DNA of 64,000 nt, from contig LNDP01000024.1 of assembly GCA_001464665.1 (NCBI GenBank), forward strand, positions 868,001 through 932,000, written 5' to 3'. The notes under the pieces are model-generated. The model was not told the DNA's origin. It saw nothing but the letters and a program-made list of their open reading frames with translations, and ran no database searches. The number at the start of each line of letters is the position of its first letter. Positions within the stretch are counted from its first letter, which is position 1. The DNA comes from Acidobacteria bacterium Ga0074141 (lineage in GTDB: Bacteria; Acidobacteriota; Blastocatellia; Pyrinomonadales; Pyrinomonadaceae). Shown piece after piece: positions 18,562-27,291 of this stretch. The position numbers and the translations under genes are program-made.

Positions 18562-19350
18562 TTAAGTTTTCGGATGCGCCGGAGGGCGATCGGACTGTCC
18601 GGAAAGTGCGCTCCTCTCGGTGATCAGGGCCTCGGCGGTCGCTAATTTTATCCCTTCAAACTCGAATTGCCGCCACGTCTCGACGGCCGGATCGAAGGAA
18701 TGAATGGTCCGCTCCTCGCCGCCAGCAAGCCAGACGCGGATGCAAAGTTCGCCGCTCCGCTCCGAGCGTTCGGTCGCGACACGGGTAATTATATCGGGGG
18801 AAGGCGGGGTTCGGTCGCGTTCGTCCAGCTCCGTTCTCGCAGACATCATTTCATCGAGGCTCAGAAAAGGTTCGATACCATAAGCTCGGCGAAGGGCGTG
18901 GCAGCGGTCGCTCCCGGCTTCAAACTCGCGGCACATCTTCGGGCGGGTCTCGTAGATTCGGCACGTGGCGTGCTCGCCGAGCGTGCCTTCGAGCGCCGAG
19001 CAGGTGTATGTCTCTTCATCGCGGCGAAGATACCTGTCGACTTCCCATTCGCCCTGTTCGTCGGAGCGGGTTATGCTCCAGGTGAGTTCCTCGGCCGGTT
19101 CCTCACCCGGCCGTACTCCAACGCAAAGCATCGAAGCGCAGCATACGCCGCAGGTGATGCAATCCGGTATCTCAGCCTCGGGCGGGGTGACGACGGACTT
19201 GGCAACACGCGAGCTTAGCCGGTCGGTCTCGATCTGCGGTGGAAGAAGCCGCTCCCACACGAGCTCGTACATCCGGTTGATCGCCGGATAAAACTCATCC
19301 TCGGGGATCGACCGCTTGCGGGTTATCTGCACAAGCTGTTCGTCATCCAT
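18562..19350 (-). CDS. YkgJ-family cysteine-cluster protein
   Basis: 262 residues with the YkgJ (UPF0153) Cys pattern: CITCGVCCASMLCVGV followed by CSALEG, ATCRIYETRPKMCREFEAG and a final Cys in DRCHALR. The family is thought to bind zinc or an Fe-S cluster; no function is established. The C-terminal ~80 residues are a separate charged region. It sits between dprA (8 nt upstream) and topA, so these are probably one transcription unit. Confidence 0.85.
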   Translation of the reverse strand: MDDEQLVQITRKRSIPEDEFYPAINRMYELVWERLLPPQIETDRLSSRVAKSVVTPPEAEIPDCITCGVCCASMLCVGVRPGEEPAEELTWSITRSDEQGEWEVDRYLRRDEETYTCSALEGTLGEHATCRIYETRPKMCREFEAGSDRCHALRRAYGIEPFLSLDEMMSARTELDERDRTPPSPDIITRVATERSERSGELCIRVWLAGGEERTIHSFDPAVETWRQFEFEGIKLATAEALITERSALSGQSDRPPAHPKT

Positions 19351-19358
19351 TGCCGACC

Positions 19359-20486
19359 TCAGATCCTCCTCGCGTAATGCTTGCCCGGCAGGACGCGGAT
19401 CAGGTCGCGGATATCGAGCCCGACGAGTGCGCTATTGAGGTCGCCGAACGAAAGCCCGCTCGCCTCGAGAAGGACGTCGATATGCATCGGCTCATCGGGC
19501 AGCAAATTTTGCCAGACCTTTTTCTCTGCGGGAGAAAGCCCGGAGGGTTCGAGCTCGGGTTGCGAGGCGGCCGTGCCGTTTTCGTCCTTTGCCATCTTTG
19601 GCGGAAGTATTGTCGCCGTTATCTCGTTCGGCAGTTCGGCGACGACGTCCTGCCATTGCTGGACGAGCTTTGCACCGGCTTTTATCAGGTAGTTTGTGCC
19701 GATAGATGTACGCGAAGTTATGTTGCCCGGAACGGCCATCACCTCGCGGCCCTGCTCGGTCGCAAGCCGGGCGGTGATCAGCGAACCGCTTCGCTCGGAG
19801 GCCTCGACCAGAAGAACGGCGAGGCTCAGGCCGCTGATGATCCGATTGCGATACGGGAAATTCTCTTTGAGCGGCGGCGTCCCGAGCGGAAACTGCGAGA
19901 CGATGGCGCCGCCCTCGGCGATGATCTCCTCCGAGAGCTTTTGATTCTCTTTCGGATAAGGATCGTCAAGGCCCGTGCCGATAACGGCGATGGTCCGCCC
20001 GCCTGCAGATATCGCTCCGCGATGTGCCGAGGTATCGATCCCACGGGCAAAACCGGAGACGACCGTGAAGCCCTGGCCGGCGAGGTCGCGCGAAAGCATC
20101 TCGGAGGCATTGCGGCCATAGGTCGAGCAATTTCGCGAACCAACTACGGCGACGCACGGCTGATCGAAACAGGCCTGCCAATCGCCGCGTACGTAGAGCG
20201 TCATCGGCGGGTCGGCGATCTCGCGGAGCAAGGCCGGATAGCTGCCGTCATCAAGCACGAGAATATCGCCGCCGAGCGATTTTACGCGGTCGAGCTCTTC
20301 GCCGGCCTTCGGCTCGAACTCGCGCTTCATTATGCTCTCAATGGTCTCAGGGCGAAGCCGAAGCTCCTCAAGCTCGCGCCGCCGGGCGGCAAAAACCCCA
20401 TCCGGCGAACCGAACCGCTCAAGCAGCTTGGTAGCCGCCCGCGGCCCAACCCCCGGCGTCATATTAAGAGCGATCCACAATTTCAT
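19359..20486 (-). CDS. dprA: DNA-processing protein DprA
   Basis: 375 residues. Loads RecA on incoming single-stranded DNA in transformation. The N-terminal helix-hairpin-helix-like region is LNMTPGVGPRAATKLLERFG; the Rossmann core has VAVVGSRNCSTYG, VSGFARGIDTSAHRGAI and GRTIAVIGTGLDDPYP; the C-terminal DprA winged helix is present (EKKVWQNLLPDEPMHIDVLL). ATG at 20486 gives the family N-terminus MKLWIALN; an upstream in-frame start at 20537 adds 17 residues inside an intergenic repeat. Confidence 0.95.
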   Translation of the reverse strand: MKLWIALNMTPGVGPRAATKLLERFGSPDGVFAARRRELEELRLRPETIESIMKREFEPKAGEELDRVKSLGGDILVLDDGSYPALLREIADPPMTLYVRGDWQACFDQPCVAVVGSRNCSTYGRNASEMLSRDLAGQGFTVVSGFARGIDTSAHRGAISAGGRTIAVIGTGLDDPYPKENQKLSEEIIAEGGAIVSQFPLGTPPLKENFPYRNRIISGLSLAVLLVEASERSGSLITARLATEQGREVMAVPGNITSRTSIGTNYLIKAGAKLVQQWQDVVAELPNEITATILPPKMAKDENGTAASQPELEPSGLSPAEKKVWQNLLPDEPMHIDVLLEASGLSFGDLNSALVGLDIRDLIRVLPGKHYARRI

Positions 20487-20498
20487 AAGGATAAAGGC

Positions 20499-20574
20499 GA
20501 AAGGATAAAGGATAACCCGAGCGGAAGGAAAGAGCATGAGAGCCGCTGCTTTCTCCCTTATCCTTCATCCTTTC
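20499..20574. repeat. intergenic inverted repeat (GGATAAAGG phrase)
   Basis: A 17-nt arm at 20499-20515 (GAAAGGATAAAGGATAA) pairs with 20558-20574 at 16 of 17 positions, enclosing a 42-nt loop. It sits between dprA and tRNA-Sec. Similar phrase-like inverted repeats occur near 23381 and 41463. Confidence 0.7.
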
Positions 20575-20586
20575 TCCTTTCAAAAC

Positions 20587-20685
20587 TGGCGGAGGCGTGT
20601 GGGAGTCGAACCCACCCAGGTACGCTCTCGCGCACCCGCTGACGGTTTTGAAGACCGCGCCCATCACCGGACAGGATGCGCCTCC
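20587..20685 (-). tRNA. selC: tRNA-Sec (UCA anticodon)
   Basis: A 99-nt selenocysteine tRNA. The acceptor arms are GGAGGCG at the 5' end and CGCCTCC, then G73 and an encoded CCA. The anticodon loop is CTTCAAA with TCA as anticodon, so it reads UGA. The T arm is GTGGG-TTCGACT-CCCAC, and the long variable arm contains GGTGCGC-GAGA-GCGTACC, as in bacterial tRNA-Sec and unlike normal tRNAs. One unpaired or non-canonical position extends the acceptor stem toward the 8 bp typical of the family. No selA, selB or selD and no clear UGA-interrupted gene lie in this window. Confidence 0.95.
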
Positions 20686-20726
20686 GAATCAAAATCCTAC
20701 TATGCGTCCGATCGGACCTATGGGAC

Positions 20727-21866
20727 CTATAGGTCGGATACAAGGAGCGTTACTAGCGTTGCGCGATTCGCAATATCACTCACCAAAATATGCTCGTTCA
20801 GCGTGTGGGCGCCGTTGCCGGCTATGCCTAGGCCGTCTAGGACGGGGATGCCGAGGGCTCCGACGAAGTTTCCGTCGGAGGCGCCGCCGACCTGGGTTTC
20901 GCCCAGCTCGTAATCGAACGAGGCGGCGGTCTGGCGTGCTTTCTCAAAAAGTGCGACTACGGCATCGGTACGTTCCATCGGCGGGCGGTTGATGCCGCCT
21001 GTGACCTCAAGCGAGACACGCTCATCGACCGGCGTGAGTGCCTTTATCGCCGCGTCTATCCGATCGGCCTCGACCATCGAGGTGAAGCGGACATCGACAG
21101 AGCACTCGGCGTGTTCGGGAATGACGTTCGAGGTCGTGCCGCCGCTCGCGGTGCAGACGTTGACTGTCGTGCCTGCCTCGGGCGAGTTCATTGCGTGGAG
21201 CCGCTCGATCTGCCGCGAGAGCTCAAGTATCGCACTTGCGCCCTTCTCGGGGTCGAGCCCCGCGTGGGCCGGGACTCCGTGTGCACTTACAACATACATC
21301 CCCGTGCCCTTGCGCCCGGTCTTGACGCGGCCCGCGGCCGAGGGTTCAAAAATAAGGCAACAGTCTGCCTTCATCGCCTCGCGCTCAACGTATTCGCGGC
21401 CGGTGTAGCTGCCGACCTCTTCATCACAGGAAAGCAAAATATTGATCGGCCGCGAGGGCCGCGTCCCGCTCGTCTTGAAATAGCGAAGCGCCTCAAGCAT
21501 CAAGACGATATTCGCCTTCATATCAAAAATGCCGCAGCCGTAAAAGCGGTCGCCCTCGATCCGCGTCGGGTTCTCGGCTCGGGCTCCGACCGGGTGAACC
21601 GTGTCCGTATGCCCAAGCAAAAGCACCGGCTTCGCTTCGCCCGGAAACGCGCGGATGATCAGGTGGTCGCCGTCATTCTCGGTCGGGTAACGCTCAATGG
21701 CGAGATCAAGTCCCGTCGCCCTCGCCGTATTCTCCACCCAATTGACCACCTCGCGGCTCCGCTCGGCATCATGCGAAGGCGACTCGATCTCGACGATCTC
21801 GCGGATCTGCTCGATGATCGAATCGCGGCGGCCTTCAAAATATTCAAGCGTTTCTCTCGGCGTCAT
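20727..21866 (-). CDS. M20-family metallopeptidase (carboxypeptidase G2-like)
   Basis: 379 residues of the M20 peptidase family, cytosolic di-zinc hydrolases that cleave C-terminal or acylated amino acids. Metal and catalytic residues are visible: H and D in LLLGHTDTVHP, D in GCGIFDMKAN, catalytic EE in LSCDEEVGSYTG, E in LIFEPSA and the last His in GAHTLNEH. The dimerisation lid follows the segment AHGVPAHAGLDPEKGASA. Start ATG at 21866 directly follows the stop of the upstream nuclease gene, suggesting coupled expression. The short gap to tRNA-Sec carries repeated GGACCTAT words. Confidence 0.92.
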   Translation of the reverse strand: MTPRETLEYFEGRRDSIIEQIREIVEIESPSHDAERSREVVNWVENTARATGLDLAIERYPTENDGDHLIIRAFPGEAKPVLLLGHTDTVHPVGARAENPTRIEGDRFYGCGIFDMKANIVLMLEALRYFKTSGTRPSRPINILLSCDEEVGSYTGREYVEREAMKADCCLIFEPSAAGRVKTGRKGTGMYVVSAHGVPAHAGLDPEKGASAILELSRQIERLHAMNSPEAGTTVNVCTASGGTTSNVIPEHAECSVDVRFTSMVEADRIDAAIKALTPVDERVSLEVTGGINRPPMERTDAVVALFEKARQTAASFDYELGETQVGGASDGNFVGALGIPVLDGLGIAGNGAHTLNEHILVSDIANRATLVTLLVSDL

Positions 21867-22820
21867 TTATCTCCCAAATATGTCGTTCAACGTTTCGCCC
21901 ATTCGGTAGCCGGCGATGGTCAGGCGGCGTTCGGAAACGCTGAGAGCGTTGCGGCGGTAAGCGTCGCTTGGCGTCTCAAAGCGTTTGAGGTCTGAGCGGA
22001 AGACCTCCGTCTGAGCGAGCTTGAGGCTTTCGTCTTTCCACAATGTGTAATTTGAAAGAGCAAGCCCGCCCTTCTCTGCCTCAATGCTGTAACGTGATGT
22101 GAATGCCTCGGCGATGTGCTTTACGTAGCAACCCTCACAGAAGCCGAAATCAAAAGGAATGTTCCGCGGGACGATCGAATCCCAGAACCAATGCAGATTT
22201 TGCTGATCGGCTCGCGGCGTGCCTTCGGGTGTGATCTGAACGGTGTTGCCGCCGAGGTCGCCGTTCGGCTCGCGGTCCGTCACGCGGCTTGATGTGTGCA
22301 GCGGTTGGTGAATGTCGCCGCCGATGTGAAGAAACCACGCAAGTGCGATCGACTTCTCTGTATCGCTGACGGCCGGGTCGCGGAGCACCTTTTCAAATTC
22401 CGCGAGTTTTTCGATCGCCTGGCCATCCGGTTTTTTATCAGCGATCAGCTCCGCCCGTCCGCCAACCTCTCGCCAAAAGACCGACGTATAGTGCCAATCG
22501 CCCTTGTTATATTTCTGGAAACGAACCGGGAATGCCCGGTCGCGGACGATGTCTGCCCAGGTCGGCACGAGCATGAAATACTCAAGCTGCTTATCCGCCT
22601 CGGAGCGAACTCCGTATGACTGATAGTAAACCGAAAGGTGCGAGTCCTCCGGGGCCGAGCGGAGTATCTTGATCACATTCTCGCGGGCCTTTGGCGACAT
22701 CCGCTGCCATGCGATATAGCCGGTTATTTTGTGGCCTACGTCGTCCCAGGCAAGGGCCGGCACGGAAAGAAAAATGGAAATCAGCGCTACTAGGACTATC
22801 TTGATACAAAGTGAGGTCAT
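21867..22820 (-). CDS. S1/P1-type secreted nuclease
   Basis: 317 residues of the S1/P1 nuclease family: tri-zinc enzymes that cut single-stranded DNA/RNA and 3'-nucleotides. A signal peptide of ~24 residues ends at ALA, leaving the mature N-terminus WDDVGHKITGY; in this family the N-terminal Trp amine and carbonyl bind zinc, so the cleavage position fits. Other ligands are seen in YFMLVPTWADIVRD, DWHYTSVF, WFLHIGGDIHQPLHTSS and NLHWFWDSI. It should act in the periplasm or outside the cell. Its stop abuts the M20 peptidase start, so the two may share an mRNA. Confidence 0.93.
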   Translation of the reverse strand: MTSLCIKIVLVALISIFLSVPALAWDDVGHKITGYIAWQRMSPKARENVIKILRSAPEDSHLSVYYQSYGVRSEADKQLEYFMLVPTWADIVRDRAFPVRFQKYNKGDWHYTSVFWREVGGRAELIADKKPDGQAIEKLAEFEKVLRDPAVSDTEKSIALAWFLHIGGDIHQPLHTSSRVTDREPNGDLGGNTVQITPEGTPRADQQNLHWFWDSIVPRNIPFDFGFCEGCYVKHIAEAFTSRYSIEAEKGGLALSNYTLWKDESLKLAQTEVFRSDLKRFETPSDAYRRNALSVSERRLTIAGYRMGETLNDIFGR

Positions 22821-23028
22821 TGGTTTCTCCTGAATCGTTTAACACGAGTTTACCGAATATACGATCGAAGAGAAAGATTCGTCGCTCTTTTGCGTCTATT
22901 GAAATATAGAAAACCAAAGCGGGGTGGGAAACATCTTAAATAATGCAAAAACTTTCCCCTTTGGTCGTTCTAATTACAGCGGAAATCACGCGTTAGTAAA
23001 TGAGTGAGGGAAGCAAGGAAAGGGAAAC

Positions 23029-23286
23029 ATGCAGAACGTAATCGAAAACACCGTTAACTACAGCCCCGCGGCCTCGGCCGACGGTGCAACCCCGGGAAAG
23101 CGGATCGGCATCATAGGGAAACTCTTCGGATGCTGGCACAAACGTTTGAGCCGGCCCTTTTCGGAAAGGAACGTCTCCTATCGCTCATGCCTTGAGTGTG
23201 GCGCGCGGAGAAAGTTTGACACCGAGAGTTTTAGGACCTCGGGTCCCTTCTATTATCCTTCCACGGTGCGGCCGGAAAATTTCTGA
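23029..23286 (+). CDS. small conserved-looking protein with CxxCG motif
   Basis: 85 residues, soluble, family not recognised. The C-terminal half, with KLFGCWHKRLSRPF, SYRSCLECGARRKFD and GPFYYPS, is Cys/aromatic-rich like a small metal-binding module; three Cys and a His are candidate ligands. A ribosome site (GGAAAGGGAAAC) precedes the ATG. It stands alone; 22821-23028 upstream holds no other gene. Confidence 0.65.
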   Translation: MQNVIENTVNYSPAASADGATPGKRIGIIGKLFGCWHKRLSRPFSERNVSYRSCLECGARRKFDTESFRTSGPFYYPSTVRPENF

Positions 23287-23380
23287 GCAACACCTTATAC
23301 CTGTCTTTATCACCTACCATAAATACCTACCGAGTGCGGCCGACCAATAAGGCCGCACTCTTGATTTTAAAGATCGTTTC

Positions 23381-23484
23381 GCCACAGAGGGCACAGAGAA
23401 CACGGAGATAGGCCAGATTCGCATTTCACGGGAATCATTTAATTCTTAGTCGAAGGTTAAAAAAACCTCTGTGTCCTCTGTGGC
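23381..23484. repeat. intergenic inverted repeat (CCACAGAGG phrase)
   Basis: GCCACAGAGGGCACAGAG at 23381-23398 is repeated inverted at 23466-23484 (CCTCTGTGTCCTCTGTGGC). The right arm touches the stop codon of the KAS gene. The pair could form a long-range hairpin at its 3' end. Confidence 0.75.
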
Positions 23485-24749
23485 TAGACCTTCTTCAAAA
23501 CCAGAGCGGAGTTCTTTGACCCGAAGCCGATGCAGTTGCAGAGGGCAACGTCCACATCGTGCTCGCGGGCGGTGTTGGGTGTGTAGTTAAGATCGCAGAC
23601 GGGATCGGGTTCGTCGAGGTTAATGGTCGGAGCAACGACGCCGGTCTTGAGCGTCATCAGTGCCGAGGCGATGCCGGCGGCTCCGGCCGCACCCTGCGGA
23701 TGGCCGACCTGTGATTTGGTCGCGGACATCGGCACGTTGTAAGCATGATCGCCGAGCGCGATCTTGACCGCTCGCGTCTCGATGCGGTCGTTGAGCTGCG
23801 TGCTCGTGCCGTGGAGATTGACGTAGCCGATCTCTTCGGGCCGGACGCCGGCATCGGCCATCGCGAGGGACATTGCGCGTGCGGGCTCGACGCCATTCTC
23901 CTCAAGCCGGACGCGGTGATAGGCATCGCAAGTCGCGCCGTATCCAGCGATCTCGGCATAGATCTCAGCACCGCGTCGGCGGGCCGATTCGTATTCCTCG
24001 AGCACAAAGACCCACGAACCTTCTGAGATGACGATGCCCGAGCGATCTAGCGAGAATGGCCGCGAGGCCCGTTGCGGTTCGTCGTTCCACTTATCGGTGA
24101 CGACCGTCATCACCTCAAACCCGCGCAAGATGCCCGGAGCGATCGGCGAATCGACACCACCGGCAAGCATCCGGTCAACGCGGCCGAGTGCGATGTGTTC
24201 GGCGGCGTAAAAGATGGCGTCGGTCGATGAAGTGCAACCGGTCGAGATAACGTGCGAAAGGCCGTGGAGCGAGAACCGCATCGAGAGCTCGGAGGAAAGC
24301 CCGCCGTGGGTCGAGGAAGGAATGGTGTAAATGCTGCCCTTTTTTTCGTTGCCGGAGAACCAATGACCAAACTGCCGCTCGGTGAAGGCAAGCCCGCCGC
24401 CGCCGGTCCCGATCACAACGCCGAAAGCTCGCTGCTCTTGTTCGGTGAGTTGCGCAGGATCAATGCCGGAATCGGCCAACGCCTCGGTCGCAGAAACAAG
24501 TGCAAGCGGAACTGTTCGGGGAACGTGTTTGCGATCCTGCGGCGAGAGAAGCGAATCGATATCAAGCCCCTCGACCTCGCCCGCGACGCGAACCTTAAAG
24601 CCCGAGGCATCAAAGCCGCTGATCGTCCGCGTTCCGCTCCTGCCCTCGCGAAGCGATTCCCAAAAGGCTTCGCGGCCGATGCCGAGCGGCGTCGCGCAGC
24701 CCATGCCTGTTATCACCACTCGCCGCGGCTCTGAAAACCCCTTGTACAT
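23484..24749 (-). CDS. beta-ketoacyl-ACP synthase II-like protein
   Basis: 421 residues of the KAS I/II (FabB/FabF) thiolase-fold family, which extends acyl chains with malonyl-ACP. The active-site Cys is C172 in STGCTSSTD; the two catalytic His are in NLHGTSTQLND and SQVGHPQGAAGA; the C-terminal block is NCIGFGSKNSALVL. The N-terminal block is VVITGMGCATPLG. No acpP, fabD or fabG is adjacent, so this may be an extra synthase for a special lipid or polyketide rather than the housekeeping FabF. The 15-nt spacing to the upstream DsbA-like gene suggests one operon. Confidence 0.9.
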   Translation of the reverse strand: MYKGFSEPRRVVITGMGCATPLGIGREAFWESLREGRSGTRTISGFDASGFKVRVAGEVEGLDIDSLLSPQDRKHVPRTVPLALVSATEALADSGIDPAQLTEQEQRAFGVVIGTGGGGLAFTERQFGHWFSGNEKKGSIYTIPSSTHGGLSSELSMRFSLHGLSHVISTGCTSSTDAIFYAAEHIALGRVDRMLAGGVDSPIAPGILRGFEVMTVVTDKWNDEPQRASRPFSLDRSGIVISEGSWVFVLEEYESARRRGAEIYAEIAGYGATCDAYHRVRLEENGVEPARAMSLAMADAGVRPEEIGYVNLHGTSTQLNDRIETRAVKIALGDHAYNVPMSATKSQVGHPQGAAGAAGIASALMTLKTGVVAPTINLDEPDPVCDLNYTPNTAREHDVDVALCNCIGFGSKNSALVLKKV

Positions 24750-24764
24750 AAAATTTGCGGCAGG

Positions 24765-25439
24765 CTAACGGTTGATTTCCTGTTGGATCATCGACCGCAG
24801 CTCGGGCTCGCTCAGGCGAAGCATCCGGCGGCCATTGACGAAAAACGTCGGCGTTCCGCGAACACCGGCCGCACGGCCATCGGCAAAGTCACGCTCGACC
24901 TTTTGATTGTGCTTTGGGTCTGTGACCGAGGCTTTGAGCTGCTCCATATTAAGCCCAAGCTCGCCCGCCCATTTATCAAAAAGCGTGCTTGGCTCAGGCC
25001 TGACGGGCTGCGGTCCGCCGCCGTGGATCTCGCCCCACATCGATTGATTTTCGAACATCTTGTCCATCATTTCCCAGTACTTGCCCTGCTCGCCGGCGGC
25101 CTCAAGATAAGCGGCGGCAAGCCTGGAGTTTTTGTGGAAAGGCATATAGCGGATAACGAGCCGGACGTTACCCTGAAACTCGCTCATCACCTTTTTGACC
25201 GCCGGTCCAAACGCAGCGCAAGATTCGCACTCGGGGTCGACGAATTCGACGACCGTGACCTTTGCATTCTCAGGCCCAAGCGTCGGGCTATCAGGTCGGA
25301 TCAGTGTTTGCACGACTTCGGCCTTGTCTATCGTCTGGACGGCCGGTACGCTCGATTTTTGGTAGAGGAATATGCCAATAACGGAGGCGGCGACTATCAC
25401 GCCGCCAACGAATAAAAGGTTTCGAACTTCTTTTGTCAT
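24765..25439 (-). CDS. DsbA-like thiol:disulfide oxidoreductase, membrane anchored
   Basis: 224 residues. One N-terminal membrane segment (LLFVGGVIVAASVIGIFLY) anchors a periplasmic thioredoxin-fold domain of the DsbA/BdbD type. The active site is C71-E-S-C74 (DPECESCAAFGP) and the cis-Pro loop is in VRGTPTFFVNG. It introduces disulfides into exported proteins and is reoxidised by a DsbB-type partner, whose gene is 2 nt upstream. Disulfides and heme attachment share CxxC substrates, which matters in an organism with many c-type cytochromes. Confidence 0.92.
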   Translation of the reverse strand: MTKEVRNLLFVGGVIVAASVIGIFLYQKSSVPAVQTIDKAEVVQTLIRPDSPTLGPENAKVTVVEFVDPECESCAAFGPAVKKVMSEFQGNVRLVIRYMPFHKNSRLAAAYLEAAGEQGKYWEMMDKMFENQSMWGEIHGGGPQPVRPEPSTLFDKWAGELGLNMEQLKASVTDPKHNQKVERDFADGRAAGVRGTPTFFVNGRRMLRLSEPELRSMIQQEINR

Positions 25440-25441
25440 TA

Positions 25442-26002
25442 TTATTTTTTAACTTCTGCAACGGGACGGTAAATGATCAAACACAAAAGTATCACGGCAA
25501 ACGAGCCAAGCGACATCAGCGGAATGGTGATAAAACCGAAAAGCTCAAGCTGACGCGCATTGCAGGGAACACCCTCGGTACACGGCGTTATTTCTTCCGG
25601 AATGATGCCGTAATAAAGCAAATTGTGGTAAACGGCGATGGCAAGGCCGATCACGGTCAGCACCATCGCGTATCGCCGCCAGCCCGCGTCGCGGTAGGCA
25701 ATGCCGATACCGATAATCACCACCAGCGGGTAAAGCGCGATCCGCTGATACCAGCAAAGCTCGCACGGCGGAAATTCAAGCACCTCGCTTAGCAAAAGAC
25801 TCCCGACCAGGCCGGCAAGCGCTATCGCCCAGGCCGCATATGCTGCCGCAATCGGGCCGCCTGTGCCCGAAAGGTTTTCTCCCGTTTCGCTCACACTGAT
25901 ATTTAACCATTGCGCTGTGCTGAAGGTGAACTGGCCCTCGACCGATTTTTTTGCCGGGAGCGGAACTTTTTTGCTCGCAGGGTCGTTAGACTCAATTGTC
26001 AC
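25442..26002 (-). CDS. DsbB/BdbC-type disulfide oxidoreductase
   Basis: 186 residues, four membrane helices. The first periplasmic Cys pair is C80/C83 in PPCELCWYQR and the second is C141/C147 in TPCTEGVPCNA, the DsbB/BdbC layout. It reoxidises the DsbA-like protein encoded next to it and passes electrons to quinone. About 50 soluble residues precede the first helix, longer than usual. The GTG at 26002 lies 24 nt from the divergent GTG of the next gene and lacks a ribosome site, so the true start may be further in. Confidence 0.9.
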   Translation of the reverse strand: MTIESNDPASKKVPLPAKKSVEGQFTFSTAQWLNISVSETGENLSGTGGPIAAAYAAWAIALAGLVGSLLLSEVLEFPPCELCWYQRIALYPLVVIIGIGIAYRDAGWRRYAMVLTVIGLAIAVYHNLLYYGIIPEEITPCTEGVPCNARQLELFGFITIPLMSLGSFAVILLCLIIYRPVAEVKK

Positions 26003-26026
26003 AAGGCGGTTGGAGGTATTTTTACA

Positions 26027-26725
26027 GTGAAAAAGATTGGAATTCTTATATTTATCTTAACTCTGGTGGTCGGGGTCGTGATCGGCAGCTTGTTCTCGTT
26101 CGGCAAGGTCTCGGCGGGTAAACTGGTCAATTTTTCTTTTGGTAATGGAGTCCGCGGCTCGGGCAACGTAGTTTCTGAACAGCGTTCGGTTGCGGCTTTT
26201 GAGGGCATAAAGGTCAGCGGCATTTTCCGCGTCGAGGCGGTCGCCGGCCGCGAACAGAGCGTCGAGATCGAAGCGGACGACAATCTTCTTCCGCTGATCA
26301 CGACCGAGGTCCGCGACGGCATGCTCGTTATCTCGACCAAGGAAAACATTCGCCCGAGGAGCACGCTCGTTGTTCGAGTATCGAACCCGACGATCGCAAA
26401 GATCCAAAGTTCGGGCGTTGCAAAGGTCACGGCTTCGGAACTTTCTGGCCCGTTCGAGCTCGATATGAGCGGAGCCTCGAAGGCCGAGCTCAAGGGCAAC
26501 GTCAGCGAACTTAAGGTCAGGGTCAGCGGTGCGGCAAAGATCGAGGCGACTGAGCTTGAGGCCACAAATGCTGAGGTCCGGGCAAGCGGTGCTTGCAAGG
26601 TCAATGTATCGGTAACCGGCGAGCTGAAAGCGACCGCCAGCGGCGCAAGCAAGATCTATTACACCGGCGAACCGGCAAGTTTGATCAAGAACGCTTCCGG
26701 TGCTTCCAGGGTGAAGCAAATGTAG
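26027..26725 (+). CDS. DUF2807 / GIN-domain protein, membrane anchored
   Basis: 232 residues: an N-terminal signal anchor (IGILIFILTLVVGVVIGSLF) and a repetitive beta-helix domain of the head-GIN/DUF2807 type, with recurrent SG-A-x-K steps (SGASKAEL, SGAAKIEA, SGACKVNV, SGASKIYY). Such proteins are surface or periplasmic and of unknown function. GTG at 26027 is chosen for the strong TTGGAGGT about 10 nt upstream. Starts further upstream at 25910 would run into the divergent DsbB gene. Confidence 0.85.
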   Translation: MKKIGILIFILTLVVGVVIGSLFSFGKVSAGKLVNFSFGNGVRGSGNVVSEQRSVAAFEGIKVSGIFRVEAVAGREQSVEIEADDNLLPLITTEVRDGMLVISTKENIRPRSTLVVRVSNPTIAKIQSSGVAKVTASELSGPFELDMSGASKAELKGNVSELKVRVSGAAKIEATELEATNAEVRASGACKVNVSVTGELKATASGASKIYYTGEPASLIKNASGASRVKQM

Positions 26726-26759
26726 GGTGAAGACCGTTCCTCCCTTCACCTAAACAGGG

Positions 26760-26798
26760 GCCCGATCTGCGGAGGCAAAGCCGCATTTCGGGCTTTTT
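26760..26798 (+). terminator. Rho-independent terminator
   Basis: Stem GCCCGA..TGCGG / CCGCA..TCGGGC followed by TTTTT, 35 nt after the stop of the DUF2807 gene. Confidence 0.9.
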
Positions 26799-26829
26799 CA
26801 TTTGCCCGAATTGGCCTTAAAATCCTGCC

Positions 26830-27291
26830 ATGGCGATTTTGCTCAAACAGCGGACCCACCTTCTCGCGACGACCGCCGTGCTCGCGATCCTATTTATGGC
26901 GGTCGTGCAGATCATACGCGTTAACCGCGAAGAACCACCCAAGCCGGTCGCGATTCAGCGAAGCTATACGAGCGGCACCTTTGCCGCGGGCGAAGAGCTG
27001 ATAGCTGCCGGCTCGGCCCGCGAATTTACGATCAATCTCAACCGGCGAACGCGGCTCCGCGGTTCATTTGAGACTCCGGACGAGAAAAGCAAGCTGGACC
27101 TCTACATTTTGAAGGAAGACGACCGGCCGAAATGGGAAGCCGGCTCCGACTTCAAGCCCGAAGCTGCGGTCCGAAAGCTCTCGGCCGCCGAAACGAACCT
27201 GACGCTCGGCCCGGGGACGTTCATTTTGATACTCGATAACCGTAGCGGGAAAGAAGATGTGACAGCCGTGATCAATTACTCGGTCGATTAG
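26830..27291 (+). CDS. hypothetical membrane-anchored protein
   Basis: 153 residues, family not recognised. One N-terminal hydrophobic segment (ATTAVLAILFMAVVQII) anchors a beta-rich extracytoplasmic domain (TRLRGSFETPDEKSKLDLYILKED ... GPGTFILILDNRSG split here) that looks like a pre-peptidase C-terminal or jelly-roll fold. It overlaps the convergent NuiA-like gene by 4 nt at the stop codons. Confidence 0.65.
   Translation: MAILLKQRTHLLATTAVLAILFMAVVQIIRVNREEPPKPVAIQRSYTSGTFAAGEELIAAGSAREFTINLNRRTRLRGSFETPDEKSKLDLYILKEDDRPKWEAGSDFKPEAAVRKLSAAETNLTLGPGTFILILDNRSGKEDVTAVINYSVD

Noticed and set aside
19350-20642. Long open frame on the plus strand (430 codons)
   Set aside because: It lies opposite dprA, whose domains are clear, and extends into tRNA-Sec; the translation has no recognisable domain and is Arg/Ala/Gly-rich as expected of an antisense frame in GC-rich DNA.
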